The translations under genes and the position numbers were made by a program. The notes beneath the pieces were generated by a model that saw only the letters and a list, made by a program, of their open reading frames with translations, was not told where the DNA came from and did no database searches. From positions 62,001 to 126,000 of the forward strand of contig JAIUPT010000031.1 in NCBI GenBank assembly GCA_022315425.1: a stretch of DNA of 64,000 nucleotides, in the 5' to 3' direction. The first letter of the stretch is position 1, and each line of letters opens with the position of its first letter. The stretch comes from Pseudevernia furfuracea. Lineage: Eukaryota > Ascomycota > Lecanoromycetes > Lecanorales > Parmeliaceae. Shown here piece after piece: positions 22,452 through 33,299 of this stretch.

Positions 22452-23576
22452 TCAGTACTCATCCTCCATCTCCCTCTCACTTACATGCTCACCTTTCCCC
22501 ATTCTCGCGCGATATGCCATCAACTCCGCTGTGTCCTTTTCAAATATCGCATCCGCCATCCTCCTTTCCGCTTTTCCAGCTTTCCGCTGCTTGACGCAGC
22601 AGAAGGCCCACATCCCGACACAAATGGCGATAGCAGCAGCAACCGTGCTGAAAATACCGATTTTGGCGCCATGAGAGAGGCCATTGAAGCGCTGGGCAAC
22701 GCTCTCCGGAGGTGGCGCGGTTAGGATCTTCAGAGCGGTGGAGTTTCCCGAGACAGTCTGGATGGATTGCCACGTCCCGCTCGTGTCGCCATATTTGTAC
22801 TCGGAGCCCGTAGAGAAGTCGGTTATGCGGACGGATTGCACGAACATCGTATACGGCCCCTTGGAGTAATCAATCTCCCCACCAGCCCATTGTACAGTGT
22901 AATTACTATTATCTTTATCCCCACCAGCCCAGATGCCTATGCGGACATTCATGGGCGTCTGCGGGTAACTCGCTCCTCCGTTTGCATCGGCATACGCCAT
23001 CGTACGCACGATGGATCCGTCGATGTACCATTCCAGTGATTCATTCGTCCATCGAGTCGTGTAGTTGTGATACCCCTCGGTTAGACTCCCGCCATCGGGC
23101 AGAGGATACCAATTCGCCCTCTCAAACGCATCGGTCGTGTTGCCCTTCCCGTAGTAATTATTCTCGGCGTGGGTATCGTTGTTGCCAATGAATTCCTGGT
23201 CTATCTCATCCAAATCATCGGACTGCATTACCACACTGCTGACCACCCCCTGACCCGGGGCGGCTTTGAGCAAGACCTCGACTTCGCCGAAGAATATGTA
23301 GAATTTGCTTTGGATTGTGGGTGCGTCGCCCTTTTGGTTGATAGTGAAAGCGGCACCTGAGGAGTTGTAGGTTAAGGCGCCGGCAGTGGTGTTCCAGAGG
23401 GAAGACTCGAAGGACGATGTGGAATTTAGGGTAAAAGAGGCATTCGATGTGCCGAGAGCTAGGTCAGGAGGGCAGTCGGTGCCGTTGAGAGGATTGCAGG
23501 ATGTCCAGGTCTGCGCGGCAGCTGGAGCGAAAAGGTAGGCGAGGAGGGTGAGACAGGATGCTACAAGGAGCGACAT
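22452..23576 (-). CDS. GH16 CRH-family chitin-glucan transglycosylase, 374 aa
   Basis: Single exon. The enzyme family (Crh1, Utr2, Crf1) links chitin to beta-1,6- and beta-1,3-glucan at the cell surface. A signal peptide covers about residues 1-21 (MSLLVASCLTLLAYLFAPAA). The catalytic motif DEIDQE at residues 123-128 has both acidic catalytic positions in place. The lectin-like core continues through FERANWYPLPDGGS, YHNYTTRW and LEWYIDGSIVR. The C-terminus has one membrane segment (IGIFSTVAAAIAICVGMWAF) followed by a basic, charged tail, so the protein looks membrane-spanning rather than GPI-anchored; the GPI signal of many family members is not evident. Many N-glycosylation sites occur. The length fits the family. 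Confidence 0.9.
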   Translation of the reverse strand: MSLLVASCLTLLAYLFAPAAAQTWTSCNPLNGTDCPPDLALGTSNASFTLNSTSSFESSLWNTTAGALTYNSSGAAFTINQKGDAPTIQSKFYIFFGEVEVLLKAAPGQGVVSSVVMQSDDLDEIDQEFIGNNDTHAENNYYGKGNTTDAFERANWYPLPDGGSLTEGYHNYTTRWTNESLEWYIDGSIVRTMAYADANGGASYPQTPMNVRIGIWAGGDKDNSNYTVQWAGGEIDYSKGPYTMFVQSVRITDFSTGSEYKYGDTSGTWQSIQTVSGNSTALKILTAPPPESVAQRFNGLSHGAKIGIFSTVAAAIAICVGMWAFCCVKQRKAGKAERRMADAIFEKDTAELMAYRARMGKGEHVSEREMEDEY

Positions 23577-24056
23577 AGTGAGACTTCTAGACCTGTGTGA
23601 CCTTGTGTGACCTTGTGTAACGAGTGGATGCCGAAAGGCTGCGATTGTAATGATTCTACTTCAAAAGTGCAACACTATAAAGGAATGACAGTGATGTGGA
23701 CAGAGAAGGAGATGAAGGGTGGACTCCTCTTCAAGAGGGTTCCCCCACGCTGGAGACCCAAATAGGGGGCAGTCAGCTGCAGGGGCTGGTATGCGAAATT
23801 TGAAGCCTGGAATGGAAATGAATTGGCTATCGATCCATGCCAAGACTGCCAATATTGCCAAGATTGCCAAGATTGCCAAGAGATAAGCGAGGGAAATAAG
23901 GAGTGTGCATAAAGTTATGCACTAGAACGCGGCGAACGCGGCGACGGCATCTCTAAAATTGGAGTTCAAATTTCTCAGCGGCGAGGCAAAGCAGTGCCGA
24001 GATTGCGCTGGAGAAATTATAGGGAAGCATAGGATTATATGACAGCAATGGTGTTT
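23577..24056. other. Intergenic between divergent genes
   Basis: Promoter space for the GH16 gene (minus) and the next gene (plus). Small repeats occur: TGTGACCTTG twice near 23597-23617 and GCCAAGATT units near 23838-23880. Confidence 0.5.
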
Positions 24057-24077
24057 CTCCTCCTCCTCCTTCTTCTT

Positions 24078-24108
<31 letters not shown>
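24057..24108 (+). repeat. (TCC)n(TTC)n microsatellite upstream of a start codon
   Basis: A pyrimidine-only trinucleotide tract ends in TTACAG about 30 bases before the ATG at 24140. It can act as a CT-rich core promoter element or as the polypyrimidine tract of a 5'-leader intron ending at TTACAG. Confidence 0.85.
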
Positions 24109-24109
<1 letters not shown>

Positions 24110-24139
24110 AGACCTCTCGAATGCCTTGCCTTGCCAACC

Positions 24140-25320
24140 ATGGCTGATATCATTTTCTGTTTTGGCTCCAAGGGTGATTTCTACTTCTACTCGCCTGAAA
24201 GCCAACTCTCATCAGCAATGTAAGTTTGTCATCTTCAATTATTGTACCTACGATTTCTTATGTTGTCCGGGGAGCACAGCTGGACGCGTGCATCGAGAGA
24301 ATTCGCCGAGATCACGGATGTCAATCGGCCATTATGTGTGGCCTTGGGACCAAACCTGGATTGGTTCTTTGGTTACCAATCTATCAATGGCCAGCAGGAG
24401 TGGATAAGAAGGCGGGAGAAAGGTTCAGATCTAAAACATGGTCATTTCCATAAGTCATGTCTGTTTCCCTCGTTTATCCCCTTTTCCATCATTATCTCCA
24501 CATATGCGTTTTACAATGCCAACCTCCTTCTACGAGAATACTTAATCTTGAGTCTCAGGGTCCGCAAGACAAGCAGCATACGACAATTTAGAATCTTGGC
24601 TGAGACTGCACGGCTCAAAACTTTTGGATATGTCGCAAACAAGAGTATACCTGGGGCCCAACGGCAGCTATTTCGCCACGTCACCCTCGGGCGTCGTAAC
24701 CTGGGCTTCGATACCTGCACGCCTCGAGGCACTCTTCGACCTCAATCAGCCTGCTCGTACGCCGACCTTCGTTGCACTAGGGGTCAAAGGGACATGGTTC
24801 GCTCTCTGGCAGGATGGTAGCAGCAGCTGCAACTTGGATTCTGAATACCAAAAGTTGGAAGACCTGCTGAGAAGGCATGGCAAGTCGGGCGTCAAGGTAA
24901 GTCCGTCACTCCGACGTGTTGCTAGGCTATCTATGATTTCTTGCCTCGCTAATGAATCAGAACATTGCCCTGTCCCCTGGCGAGTCAGATCAGTTCGCTG
25001 TCTCCTTCAGAGATGGCTCTATCCATATCCGTGGGCCCGTCTCCGAAGCCAATCTTCGCCAACTGAACGCCATCATGATCTCGGCCGCCCACAATTCCCA
25101 GCAACCACTTACGATGCAAGTCCAAGTATGCGGATTGCACACCTCCTCACCGGTGATAGAGCTACCCACGCAGCTATTAAACATGTCGAAAATCACATTT
25201 CTAGGTACGCCAGGAGATAGAATGGGCAGGAAGTACGAGTCAACTGCCAAGGGAGTGCAGAAGGGAACGAAGGTGACGACATTTGTAGCGGACAGTTTGT
25301 CAAACTGCATGATTATGTGA
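24140..25320 (+). CDS. Repeat-module protein of unknown function, 306 aa
   Basis: Modelled exons 24140-24219, 24280-24422, 24559-24896 and 24961-25320 sum to 307 codons with the stop. The exon 2 donor (GTTCAG) is my least certain site; the other splice sites are canonical. The protein repeats a module of about 45 residues built around (hydrophobic)-G-(P/S)-x-G-(S/T)-(Y/W)-(F/Y), seen as FCFGSKGDFYFY, VALGPNLDWFFGY, VYLGPNGSYFATS, VALGVKGTWFALW and IALSPGESDQFAVS, often followed by SxLxxLL helices. This resembles a small beta-propeller or blade-like repeat protein found as a hypothetical protein in fungi. No signal peptide and no catalytic motif are visible, and the C-terminus is Thr/Ser-rich. 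The function is unknown. Confidence 0.65.
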
Positions 25321-25906
25321 TTTTTGTGTCGTCGTTTGAAACTTGAATAGTTGCCTGAGCTGACAGCAAGGCAACTTCCGTGACTTCGATGTCTTGCATC
25401 TAGCTCGGAGTAGTTTCCTCGTCACCATGCAAAAAGCCTCGCGGTACAAGCTGAAAACTCATGCACCTCGGGTTTCTCGCCACCTCAGGTCTCGAATGCA
25501 TTCAATGTAGAAGCAGCAGTGCCACGCCGTCAGGGTTGACTGCTCAAGAAATCCGTCATAGATACACCAAGCTGACCTTACTGACGAGCAAACAGCTAGA
25601 GATGTGACCTTTTCTGGTCTGATTTTTCTCCTTGTCCAATTTACTCCTCACGGAAATATGTTCACTCGAGGAGGTACTCAGGTACTGCTATAGCTCTCCG
25701 CCACACCTTCCTTCCTTCCTTCCCCTTTTGACTTTTCTTGGTGTAGCGCTAGCTCAGCCACATGCGCATCATGCTGTTTCCCTGATTTTTCTCCATCTCG
25801 TCTTTCGAAATATCAACATCTCACCTCTTCTAAACAATATATATTCAGACCCAGCTCGTCCCTACTGTAGATACTTGAAAGTAAATATCCCCATTCATCA
25901 GCTATC
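25321..25906. other. Intergenic
   Basis: 3' end of the repeat-module gene and promoter of the cyclophilin gene. CT-rich stretches (CCTTCCTTCCTTCC near 25706) lie about 200 bases upstream of the cyclophilin ATG. No gene was seen. Confidence 0.5.
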
Positions 25907-26937
25907 ATGGGGCTCCTAGACAAACTGAAGCGCAAAAAGAAGACCGACAGCAGCCAAGCAGGTTAATTCTTCCCTCCAGCTTTCCCTCACTGAAAAACAT
26001 AGTTTCATCTCAACTTCCCCAACACAAGACACTAAAGAGTAAAAAGATACAGGAAGCTCTCAGCCATCGCAGTCTACCTACCGGCAACCGCCGCAGTCTA
26101 CAACCAACCCAACCACCGGCATCGCCTCCACTGGCACGTCATCTGCCCCTGCCGACTCAAATCCAACCGCATCCACTCCAAAGACCTCAAAGGTCTACTT
26201 CGACCTCACTGTGAACAATGGTAAAACCGCTTCCAATCTATGTCCCCTCAAACAGTTCTTTTCAGCTCTGACCCTTTGACCTGCAAAGGCCCATCGGCTA
26301 GAGTCGTCTTCGAGCTCTTCCGCGAGGACGTACCAAAGACCGCCGAAAATTTCCGCGCTCTTTGCACGAACGACAAGGGTTTTGGCTATAAGGGTAGTAG
26401 CTTCCATCGAATTATTCCCGGGTTCATGCTCCAGGGTGGGGATTTTACGAGGGGTAATGTATGTACACTACTCTGAGTTGTATCCCGGGAGTTCTCTTGC
26501 CAGTCGACGTGGTAATGCTACTTGGGGCCTGAGAATGCATTGCGTGGGCCAGGTTGCTGATATTTGCTCAATTTTGTTGCAGGGTACCGGCGGCAAATCT
26601 ATCTACGGCGAAAAGTTCGAGGATGAAAGCTTTGAAATCAAGCATGATCAGCCTTATCTACTTTCCATGGCCAACTCGGGGCCTAACACGTATGTGTATC
26701 TTTCTCGTTGCTCCTTTCCGTCCTTTTTTGACATGGGCACGAAGAATCTAACGGGCGTGTAGAAACGGGTCCCAATTTTTCATCACCACAGTCCCCACTC
26801 CCCATCTCAACGGGAAGCACACTGTCTTTGGCAAAGTTATCGAGGGGCAGGAGTTCGTGAAGGCCATCGAGGGTGTAGGATCGCCTGACGGGACGCCGAC
26901 TTCGAAGGTAGTGATTCAGGATTGTGGAAGTCTCTAA
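25907..26937 (+). CDS. Cyclophilin-type peptidyl-prolyl cis-trans isomerase, 224 aa
   Basis: Five exons, 25907-25961, 26053-26220, 26289-26458, 26583-26689 and 26763-26937, give 225 codons with the stop. The first about 65 residues are a low-complexity extension (MGLLDKLKRKKK, then Ser/Thr/Pro/Gln-rich). The cyclophilin domain follows: VPKTAENFRALC, FHRIIPGFMLQGGDF with the catalytic Arg, GSQFFITT and LNGKHTVFGKV. The position equal to Trp121 of human CypA, which contacts cyclosporin, is His here (TPHLNGKH), as in Cyp40-type proteins, so weaker drug binding is expected by inference. No TPR domain follows. It catalyses proline isomerisation during folding. The basic N-terminus could direct it to the nucleus or to RNA; no secretion signal is seen. 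Confidence 0.92.
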
Positions 26938-27545
26938 AGGGAAAGTGCAAAAGGCAGGGAACTGAAAGCCTATGTATAGCTTTTGGCGATCCTGTTGTTA
27001 TATAAAAACCTGGTGAGAAGACCGCGAGCCTGCTATCAACACAGTCTGCGTATTGATACATAATAATCTCAGCCTACTTGAGTAAAGAAACATTTTTCAG
27101 CTGTTCACAAACAATTTAGAAAACATGCTTCTATTTTTCCGCGGATTGGTTTCTCCTGTGTATACTCCGCATTGGCATTCATATACTGGACTTGGCCAAC
27201 CTGGGAACTGAGGTACAATATACTGCTCAGCTTCTGGTAACCTCTCTTACTTGCGATACTCTTGTCAGATAGTCGTATCAAGTAAAGTCGAGCAGCGTTC
27301 AGCGTCGCTAAAGCTTTTGACCAAGCAAATATTCCAACGACGACGCCTTCAAGGTAGTCGATAACATTATGTTGTTAGAGCATCTCCATACAAAAAAGCA
27401 TTTCCTGCCGAAAATTCGATAACCCCAAAAAAACGAAAACTCCAGGCTACAAAGCGTTTGATTTCAAAGGCTGTAATTTTCTACTACAGGACAGCCGGAC
27501 CTCGGTGACCTCGACACGCGCAATACCTCGGAACCAGCCTACTCA
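26938..27545. other. Intergenic, convergent 3' ends
   Basis: Lies between the 3' ends of the cyclophilin gene (plus) and a small secreted protein gene (minus). AT-rich with A-runs near 27394-27440. No gene was seen. Confidence 0.5.
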
Positions 27546-28079
27546 TCAGTCAAGCGACTTCCGATTGACAGCAGCAGCATCGAGCGGGAATCTCGTAACC
27601 GCCACCCGCCAAGTCCCTCGAAAAGTATCAGCACCACCGGTGCCCGTCTCCCGACACGTTCGCAGCACCTCCGTCGTGAACACCACCACGTCCGCCAAGG
27701 AGATGCTGACCCGACGATCTTTCCGGTCGGGCGACGACAACGTGATGGTGCACGGGTCGAGGCCTCTCCGGAAGTGCCAACCGTTCCACCATTTCCTCTC
27801 CTCGTAGGCGTCGCCGGCTTGCAACAGGCTGGCGAACAGGGGCTGGCAGGTTTCGAGGTTGACGGTGTCGGGGAGGAGGTGGTAGCACTCTATGCCGAGG
27901 AAATTGGGGGGGTTGCGGGTGGTGTTTTGGAGTTGAACCGTCGGCGAGGCAGGGACGGTAGTCAAATGGGACGGAATCAATGAAACGGGACTGGTGAGAT
28001 CCGCGGGGGCGGGGAGCGCGAGTGTGTAAGTTGTATAGCATAATGCTACGATGGCGAGGAGGGAGGCTGGTGAATACAT
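27546..28079 (-). CDS. Small secreted protein, 177 aa, unknown family
   Basis: Single exon starting MYSPASLLAIVALCYTTYTL with a signal-peptide cleavage expected near LALPAPA. The mature part has four cysteines in the pattern IECYHLL...ETCQPL...DPCTITL...RTCRETG, which suggests two disulfides. A WWNGWHFRRG motif precedes the third cysteine. There is no membrane segment. Similar four-Cys secreted proteins are common hypothetical proteins in ascomycetes and are often listed as effector candidates; a role in host contact is only inference. Convergent with the cyclophilin gene. Confidence 0.75.
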   Translation of the reverse strand: MYSPASLLAIVALCYTTYTLALPAPADLTSPVSLIPSHLTTVPASPTVQLQNTTRNPPNFLGIECYHLLPDTVNLETCQPLFASLLQAGDAYEERKWWNGWHFRRGLDPCTITLSSPDRKDRRVSISLADVVVFTTEVLRTCRETGTGGADTFRGTWRVAVTRFPLDAAAVNRKSLD

Positions 28080-29989
28080 GTGCCCACCTCTGAGGAGGAG
28101 ATGTCCCTTCCCTGGCGATGGAGCAGGTGGAGCATGGCCAGGAACATGTTTTGAAGGATGACTTGTTAGGTGAACGAAATATCAGGCGATAAAGCATGCG
28201 TTTGACTCAATTCTGTAGCGGTACGCTTCAACAGCCAGCGCATATGCGCTTGGGATTGATGAAGCGTGTGCATCCGACAACAGCAAAGAGTAGCCGAGCC
28301 ACAGGTCTCGCATGCATGGATTCTAATCCTGAAAAATTTGGCGCCGACACGAGGGTCATACGTACAGAGATATATAATATTGAATACACGTCGAGAAACG
28401 TTCCTTGGAAAAGACAGTTTTCTACCTATCTCACGGGCACCAGAGAGGTTTTGGCAACAGAGCTAGCGATAGGTAGAGAAGGTCGAATAGCGGTCGTACA
28501 ACTACGCTTGGAATCTACGGTCTTGATTGATTCGCATGAAATCGTCGACGGGAATGGAACACCAATGGATGCTGATACTAGTACTACCTACATCTGTGCA
28601 TGATCACAACAGCGAGATAGGTACACTCACTAGTCACTCTCGAGTCTAGAAGGAATCGCACAGCCAAAGTGCAGCTGCCGGTTTTGAACCACCCAATTCA
28701 GCTTCCCGGCTCCAGCAAATCTATGCTGCTGATCATGATGAACTGCTGGACGACGGCGATGACAAGCCGGCTTCCCAAGACGAGCCTTACGAAGAGGTTA
28801 GGACGTTGGGAATGGCTGGGTATTGCAGAGAGCATGGAGACAAGCAGGCTTTGTGCAAGTCAGATGCCCGTTCAGACACGGATTGGCATGGACCATCTGG
28901 ACAATTTTTAGATTATGGAACAGCAATTATTTAGGTTTCAGGAGCGACGAATACGAGTAGACGGCAACACAACATATGATACCGTATACACATTAGTAGA
29001 ATATTACTGTTGAAGTTGTGTTCGCCTGGGCCAACACTTCCCTCGCTCGCAATTGGCTACCCTAACCTCAAGCACCAAGGTTCTGACGGGCCGTTTCGTT
29101 TGGGTTGTTTCGCAACACGATACTCGACTTCCAAACTCGACTTCATTCATAATCGTGGTCTATGAGCGGAACGAATAGTGGAAGCGCGATTATTACTAGA
29201 AAGGCAGCTTTGTTGCCAACACGAACTTTGCGAGATACCTGAAGTGTAAGGTAGTGTGTCTGTAACTATATGCGACGGACCACCAGGGATTTGAGCTGGG
29301 TTTTGCGCCTTTTTTTTTTTTACACCCTTAGTCACAGTAATAATACCAGGTTCCAGCACGCGTATTAAAGTATACGAGACCCTTCCGAAAGGCTAGTCAG
29401 CCTTCCGGGCACCAAATAGGTATGCTTTCAAGTTTGGGTGTACTAACAGGCCTTGGTGTGCCTAGTGACCGTGATCTATACGCGTTATTGGGTCGTTAAA
29501 GTTGGTTTAGTAGTTGTAATAATGGCGCTGGTACAATGGTGTTGCGGTGCTTTCCTTTTTCTCTATACCCCTTACGGCCGTAGCGGAACGATTCTACTGT
29601 TTATACAAACATTCTACTGATTGTCGTACGTGTTAGACTTTGTTGAACTTCCGAGGAGGCTGTGCAAGAAAAAAATTGCGAAACCTCTCTAATCATGTCC
29701 AATAATAATGTAAGTGTGCCTTTTCTGAAGTTGCATGCTACTCCGTTGTCTGTATCCATCTCTCTATATAATAGATTGCAATTACCTACCTACTCCATTG
29801 TTTCCTTTGATCATCTCCACTCGATCAAGCAAATACTTAACTCATCTTCCCTTAAATCGTACGCTCACTTCGAAAAAAAGTGTAAGTCGTTGTGCGCTTC
29901 TTCTATCTAGGAGATAGGTATTAAACCACACAGGCGCTTTCCATCCCATTCTACCCAAGCCTAGAAAACTGCGCCAGCATACTGCAAAG
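28080..29989. other. Long gene-poor gap with part of a dispersed repeat
   Basis: Open frames at 28196-28603 and about 28650-28940 have no recognised motifs. The latter in one frame is acidic (LDDGDDKPASQDEPYEE), so it may be a gene relic. A T-run lies at 29311-29322. The repeat at 29521-29571 is listed separately. Confidence 0.5.
29521..29571 (+). repeat. Dispersed repeat, copy A
   Basis: The 34 bases from AATGGCGCTGGTACAATGG to GGTGCTTTC are identical to the reverse complement of 31962-31995. The part from CGGTGCTTTCCTT onward is nearly repeated at 36124-36150. Confidence 0.75.
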
Positions 29990-30875
29990 ATGAAGACACA
30001 CTTTTCCACATTCTCCGCTCTTGTGACTCTGCTTCTCGCCATTAGCCCTACCAATGCATGGACACCACCGATTGCATGGACACCAAATATAATATTTCAA
30101 GACGAACAGGTGCAAAACGTGGATTTGTGCGCCCTATACGTCGAAGTCCCAGGTTGGTGCGATGGTAAAGCTATCATCAATCACGACTTATGTATGAACT
30201 CGAATGGGAGGAGAAGTGTAGAAGCATGCGGAGGTTTACTTACGGTGGACTTTCCCCCAGAGACTAATGAAACCACACCCGTTCATTTCAGTGCCGCCAA
30301 CGGGTCGTGGGTGGGCGGTACCTCACCAAACAAGATCTCGGGTAATAACGCCTCGATGACCGAGATCGACATGGACGCAGGCACTGCGCAATGGGGCAAC
30401 GCCAATTACGTTGGCGGTTGGTGTGTGGCACACATAGTTCAATATCAGAAGCTGGACCCTTCGGCTGCAGTAACCAAAGAGATGGCTCAGTACAGCTACA
30501 ACATCAGTCTTTACGACAACAGTCCAACAAGGCAATACATCGGCGGGACCTCTGAATTGCTCTTCGTGGAGGATAAAGCGACTCAAGGAATCGACAGCGC
30601 TCTCCCTTCTGTGTTCGAAATAACCTCCGGGTGTGAGTCTTTGTCCCTGGTCAATAAATAAGATGGTTTGACTGACTTCTATAGCCGCCGATTCCGATCC
30701 ATACTATATAAGCTACAGCCAACCGTATCTGCCAAACCCCTCCGACGAGGTCTGGGATGCGTATGACGCAACCCATCAATGCAGTATGGCCAATCTCTTG
30801 CCGAATGGTGGTTCCGGCAACGAGTGGGGCTATGATCACAGCTTTCGGACGAATGATTGCGGCTTTCAATGTTAA
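29990..30875 (+). CDS. Secreted glycoprotein, 277 aa, unknown function
   Basis: Two exons, 29990-30632 and 30685-30875, with a GTGAGT donor and CTATAG acceptor, sum to 278 codons with the stop. The signal peptide MKTHFSTFSALVTLLLAISP is followed by a mature protein beginning near WTPPIAW. It has several cysteines (LCALYVEVPGWCDG, DLCMNSNG, EACGG, GWCVAH, SGCE-type, HQCSM, NDCGFQC) and four or more N-glycosylation sites (NETT, NGSW, NNAS, YNIS). No catalytic motif is recognised. Without the intron the frame stops at a TAA in the intron, so the second exon supplies the conserved-looking Cys-rich C-terminus. It may be a wall or effector-like protein; the role is unknown. Confidence 0.78.
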
Positions 30876-31288
30876 AGGTGAAGAGTTTAATGTTGGAGTT
30901 ATGTTCAATGTTGGAATTATGTAGTTCCCTTCGTGAATGCTGCCACTCGGCGGCGCATCGGAAGCCCATCGGAGACCACTGGTGCCACACCATTGGTGTG
31001 CTCCCAGCCTGTACACTGTTCTGTTACGCTCTTCAATATAGTCATTACCTTGGATACATGGACTTAGCCCACGTTCCCGATTAGGCCCAGACTATTGTTT
31101 CTGCTGCCCAGACCTCGTCACTTGCAGCAGAATGCCACAATCCGAACATTTCCAGAGTAGCTCTTGGCGCGCGGTTTTCGTAGATGCGCCAACGGTCGCG
31201 AGTGCAATGCCTCTCAGACCTTCTTCGTCGCAATATTATTCGAGGGGCAATCCAAGCCTTGGGTTGTTGGATTAGGTCTTCCCTATTT
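30876..31288. other. Intergenic
   Basis: Lies between the convergent ends of the secreted glycoprotein gene and the HET pseudogene. AATGTTGGA(A/G)TTATGT is repeated near 30891-30920. No gene was seen. Confidence 0.5.
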
Positions 31289-33299
31289 AATGATTATGGA
31301 ATGCCTCATAGTATTCGTTTTGTCTTTCGTTCAATATATCAATGACCTACCAGTAATCCGGGTGCGGGCCGGGAAATACTTCCCCATACATCAGCCCGTG
31401 TATGTAGCAGCCTCCGACTACCTGACATTGAAGGTTTGGGGTTAGACGGAGAAGCAATGGTCTGTTACAACCGAGAAGGACGCAGATCTGGTCCCGGGGC
31501 TGGGCTGTTCGCGGTGCGAGACCGATGTGGCCTTCACGAGTCTTGATGAATGATTTATTCTCGCCAAAATTCCGGGCAACCTCAATAAACTGCCTGGCAT
31601 CCGTGGCACTACAGTCTAGAATCCGCTGCTTGTCGGTCCCCAGCATCGCAGCCAAGAGTTCTTTACTCTGCTGAAATTGCGGCCTGTCTTTACTATGAGG
31701 CAAGTATGTATCGACGGAATGATTGAAGCAGAAGGTGTGGCAATAAGCGCCAAGCAAGCTACCGCCTCCAGCATATGAGCCTCGTAGAGGCTCACAACCG
31801 GCGAGTCTTCGTATCTCTCTGATCGAACCCTTTTTATTTTATGCTTTATCCTCTCAGCATGCTCGACGGTTGCCGAGTGAGTTCCAGTGATATTAAGAAC
31901 GTCAACACCTTTATATTGTACCTCGGACTTACTTTTACCACACGCTACTCCCAAGAAAAAAGAAAGCACCGCAACACCATTGTACCAGCGCCATTAGGAA
32001 TCGAACCTAATACGAACTAAATATCTCGAACCACACGACCACACTCCCTTAGTAAACAGCCAAACCGGATTTGCCACTTTTCTGTCAGGTACCCAAGTTG
32101 CCATCTCTGTTTGCTTGTCCTTTAGCCCGGATGGTACCAATGTGTGGATTATATTATGATGGGCGATGTAGCGCAGGACTAAATCCCGGTAAACTTCATT
32201 GCTTGTCTTTCCGCAGTCTGGCTCGATACCAATAGCTTTATCAGATCTGTTGAGCAGACTTAGAATCCCATAGACGCGATCTCTGGGCTCAGTACACTCG
32301 CACCCCGTAGTCTGGAGCATGATACTCATGAGATCGAATGTCGACCGATTATCGATAAGATATGATATGCTGAGTGAAAAGGCTTCGAGATTTCTCCGAA
32401 GAGAAGAGGTTCCCGCCTTTCCAGGATAAAAAATAAAATTGCCTGAGCAAAGGACTTCCAAGCAATGACATCGGAGCCGCACATCAAGGAAGAATCATGC
32501 TCCGCCAATCGAATCTCTTGCTGAACCCAGAGTCTCTCAAACCATGGGTGTTTAATCACCTCAATGATAGCAAAGACCTCTTTCTTGCCCAACGGGCCTA
32601 CGGGAGAAATTGATTCACGTCACTCCAGTCATTATCAACGTCAATCGACGCAGGCTCCATCGTTGAGTGCACCCAGTCGACCTTGATCTTAGAACTCAAA
32701 TCCTCCAAGAGTCTCATGCCAAAAGTGCTGTGCTTGTTCCCGGACCCTAATCACGCTACAACACGGTCAGCCAGCCTGTAAAGATCGGCCATTCTCTTGA
32801 CCTAGTGAGCTTGTTCTTTCAGGTCCCGTTGATTGACACAAATGGCGTCGATCCGAAGTATACGGGGCCTGTGCATATATCGAAGATATGGCAGAGCGCT
32901 GGCGAGATTTCTTGTGACAGCGAGGCTATCGTTGCCGACTTTGATGTCAACCGGACTTTTTGTTGAGCCCCAGACGTAGCAAAAAGCTTCGTAAATGGGC
33001 GGGTTGTCCTGTGTCAAAGGGAATGTCTGGATCGAGGTGTGTAGCTCCGTTTTGAAGTCTCCTTCATGTAAGGTCAAGAGCCTGGTCTCCTTCAGATCCT
33101 CATTGAGAGACGAATATTGATAAGCAGTTCTGGGTGAAAGTCGCTTTCCGGCAGCAAACCTGCTGTTCGTAAGCCAATGGAGAGGGTAAGCAGTGGTAAC
33201 AAACTTGGGGATACACCTTTCCGGACGCGAACGCTCGGTTGTTATAGGCGAGGCTAAGACAGAACGGTCTTTGTTGATAGGTTCCCGGTCGCGCGACAT
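31289..33299 (-). pseudogene. HET-domain (heterokaryon incompatibility) protein, decayed
   Basis: The N-terminal piece (33299-32802) has the HET signature: PIYEAFCYVWGS, then VTRNLASALPYLRYM and ILRIDAICVNQRDLKEQ. Downstream, RMADLYRLADRVVA is followed by a stop where WLG is expected (about 32757). Another stop follows at about 32607, then a frameshift into IIEVIKHPWFERLWVQQEI (about 32570), and another into PRDRVYGILSLLNRSDKA and EMATWVPDRK. Next comes VDVLNITGTHSATV (about 31900), and the C-terminal part ends NERQNEYYEAF at about 31295 after a further stop. The protein family triggers cell death on fusion of unlike hyphae. A repeat insertion near 31955-31995 interrupts it between WSCGSRYL and KGVDVLN. 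At least three stops and three frameshifts make loss of function clear. Confidence 0.85.
31955..31995 (-). repeat. Dispersed repeat, copy B, inside the HET pseudogene
   Basis: Reverse complement of 29521-29560 with a 34-base identical core. Just upstream on the minus strand is GGTTCGATTCC (32009-31999), a match to the tRNA B-box consensus, so a tRNA-derived SINE is possible. The insertion limits are uncertain because the surrounding gene is decayed. Confidence 0.65.

Noticed and set aside
24039..24407. Frame beginning with a poly-Leu run
   Set aside because: The Leu run is the TTC/CTC microsatellite read as codons. The real start is the ATG at 24140.
31985..32045. tRNA gene candidate on the minus strand (GGTTCGATTCC B box)
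   Set aside because: No acceptor stem, no proper A box at tRNA spacing and no anticodon arm can be folded. It lies inside a decayed HET gene and borders a repeat, so a SINE fragment is more likely.
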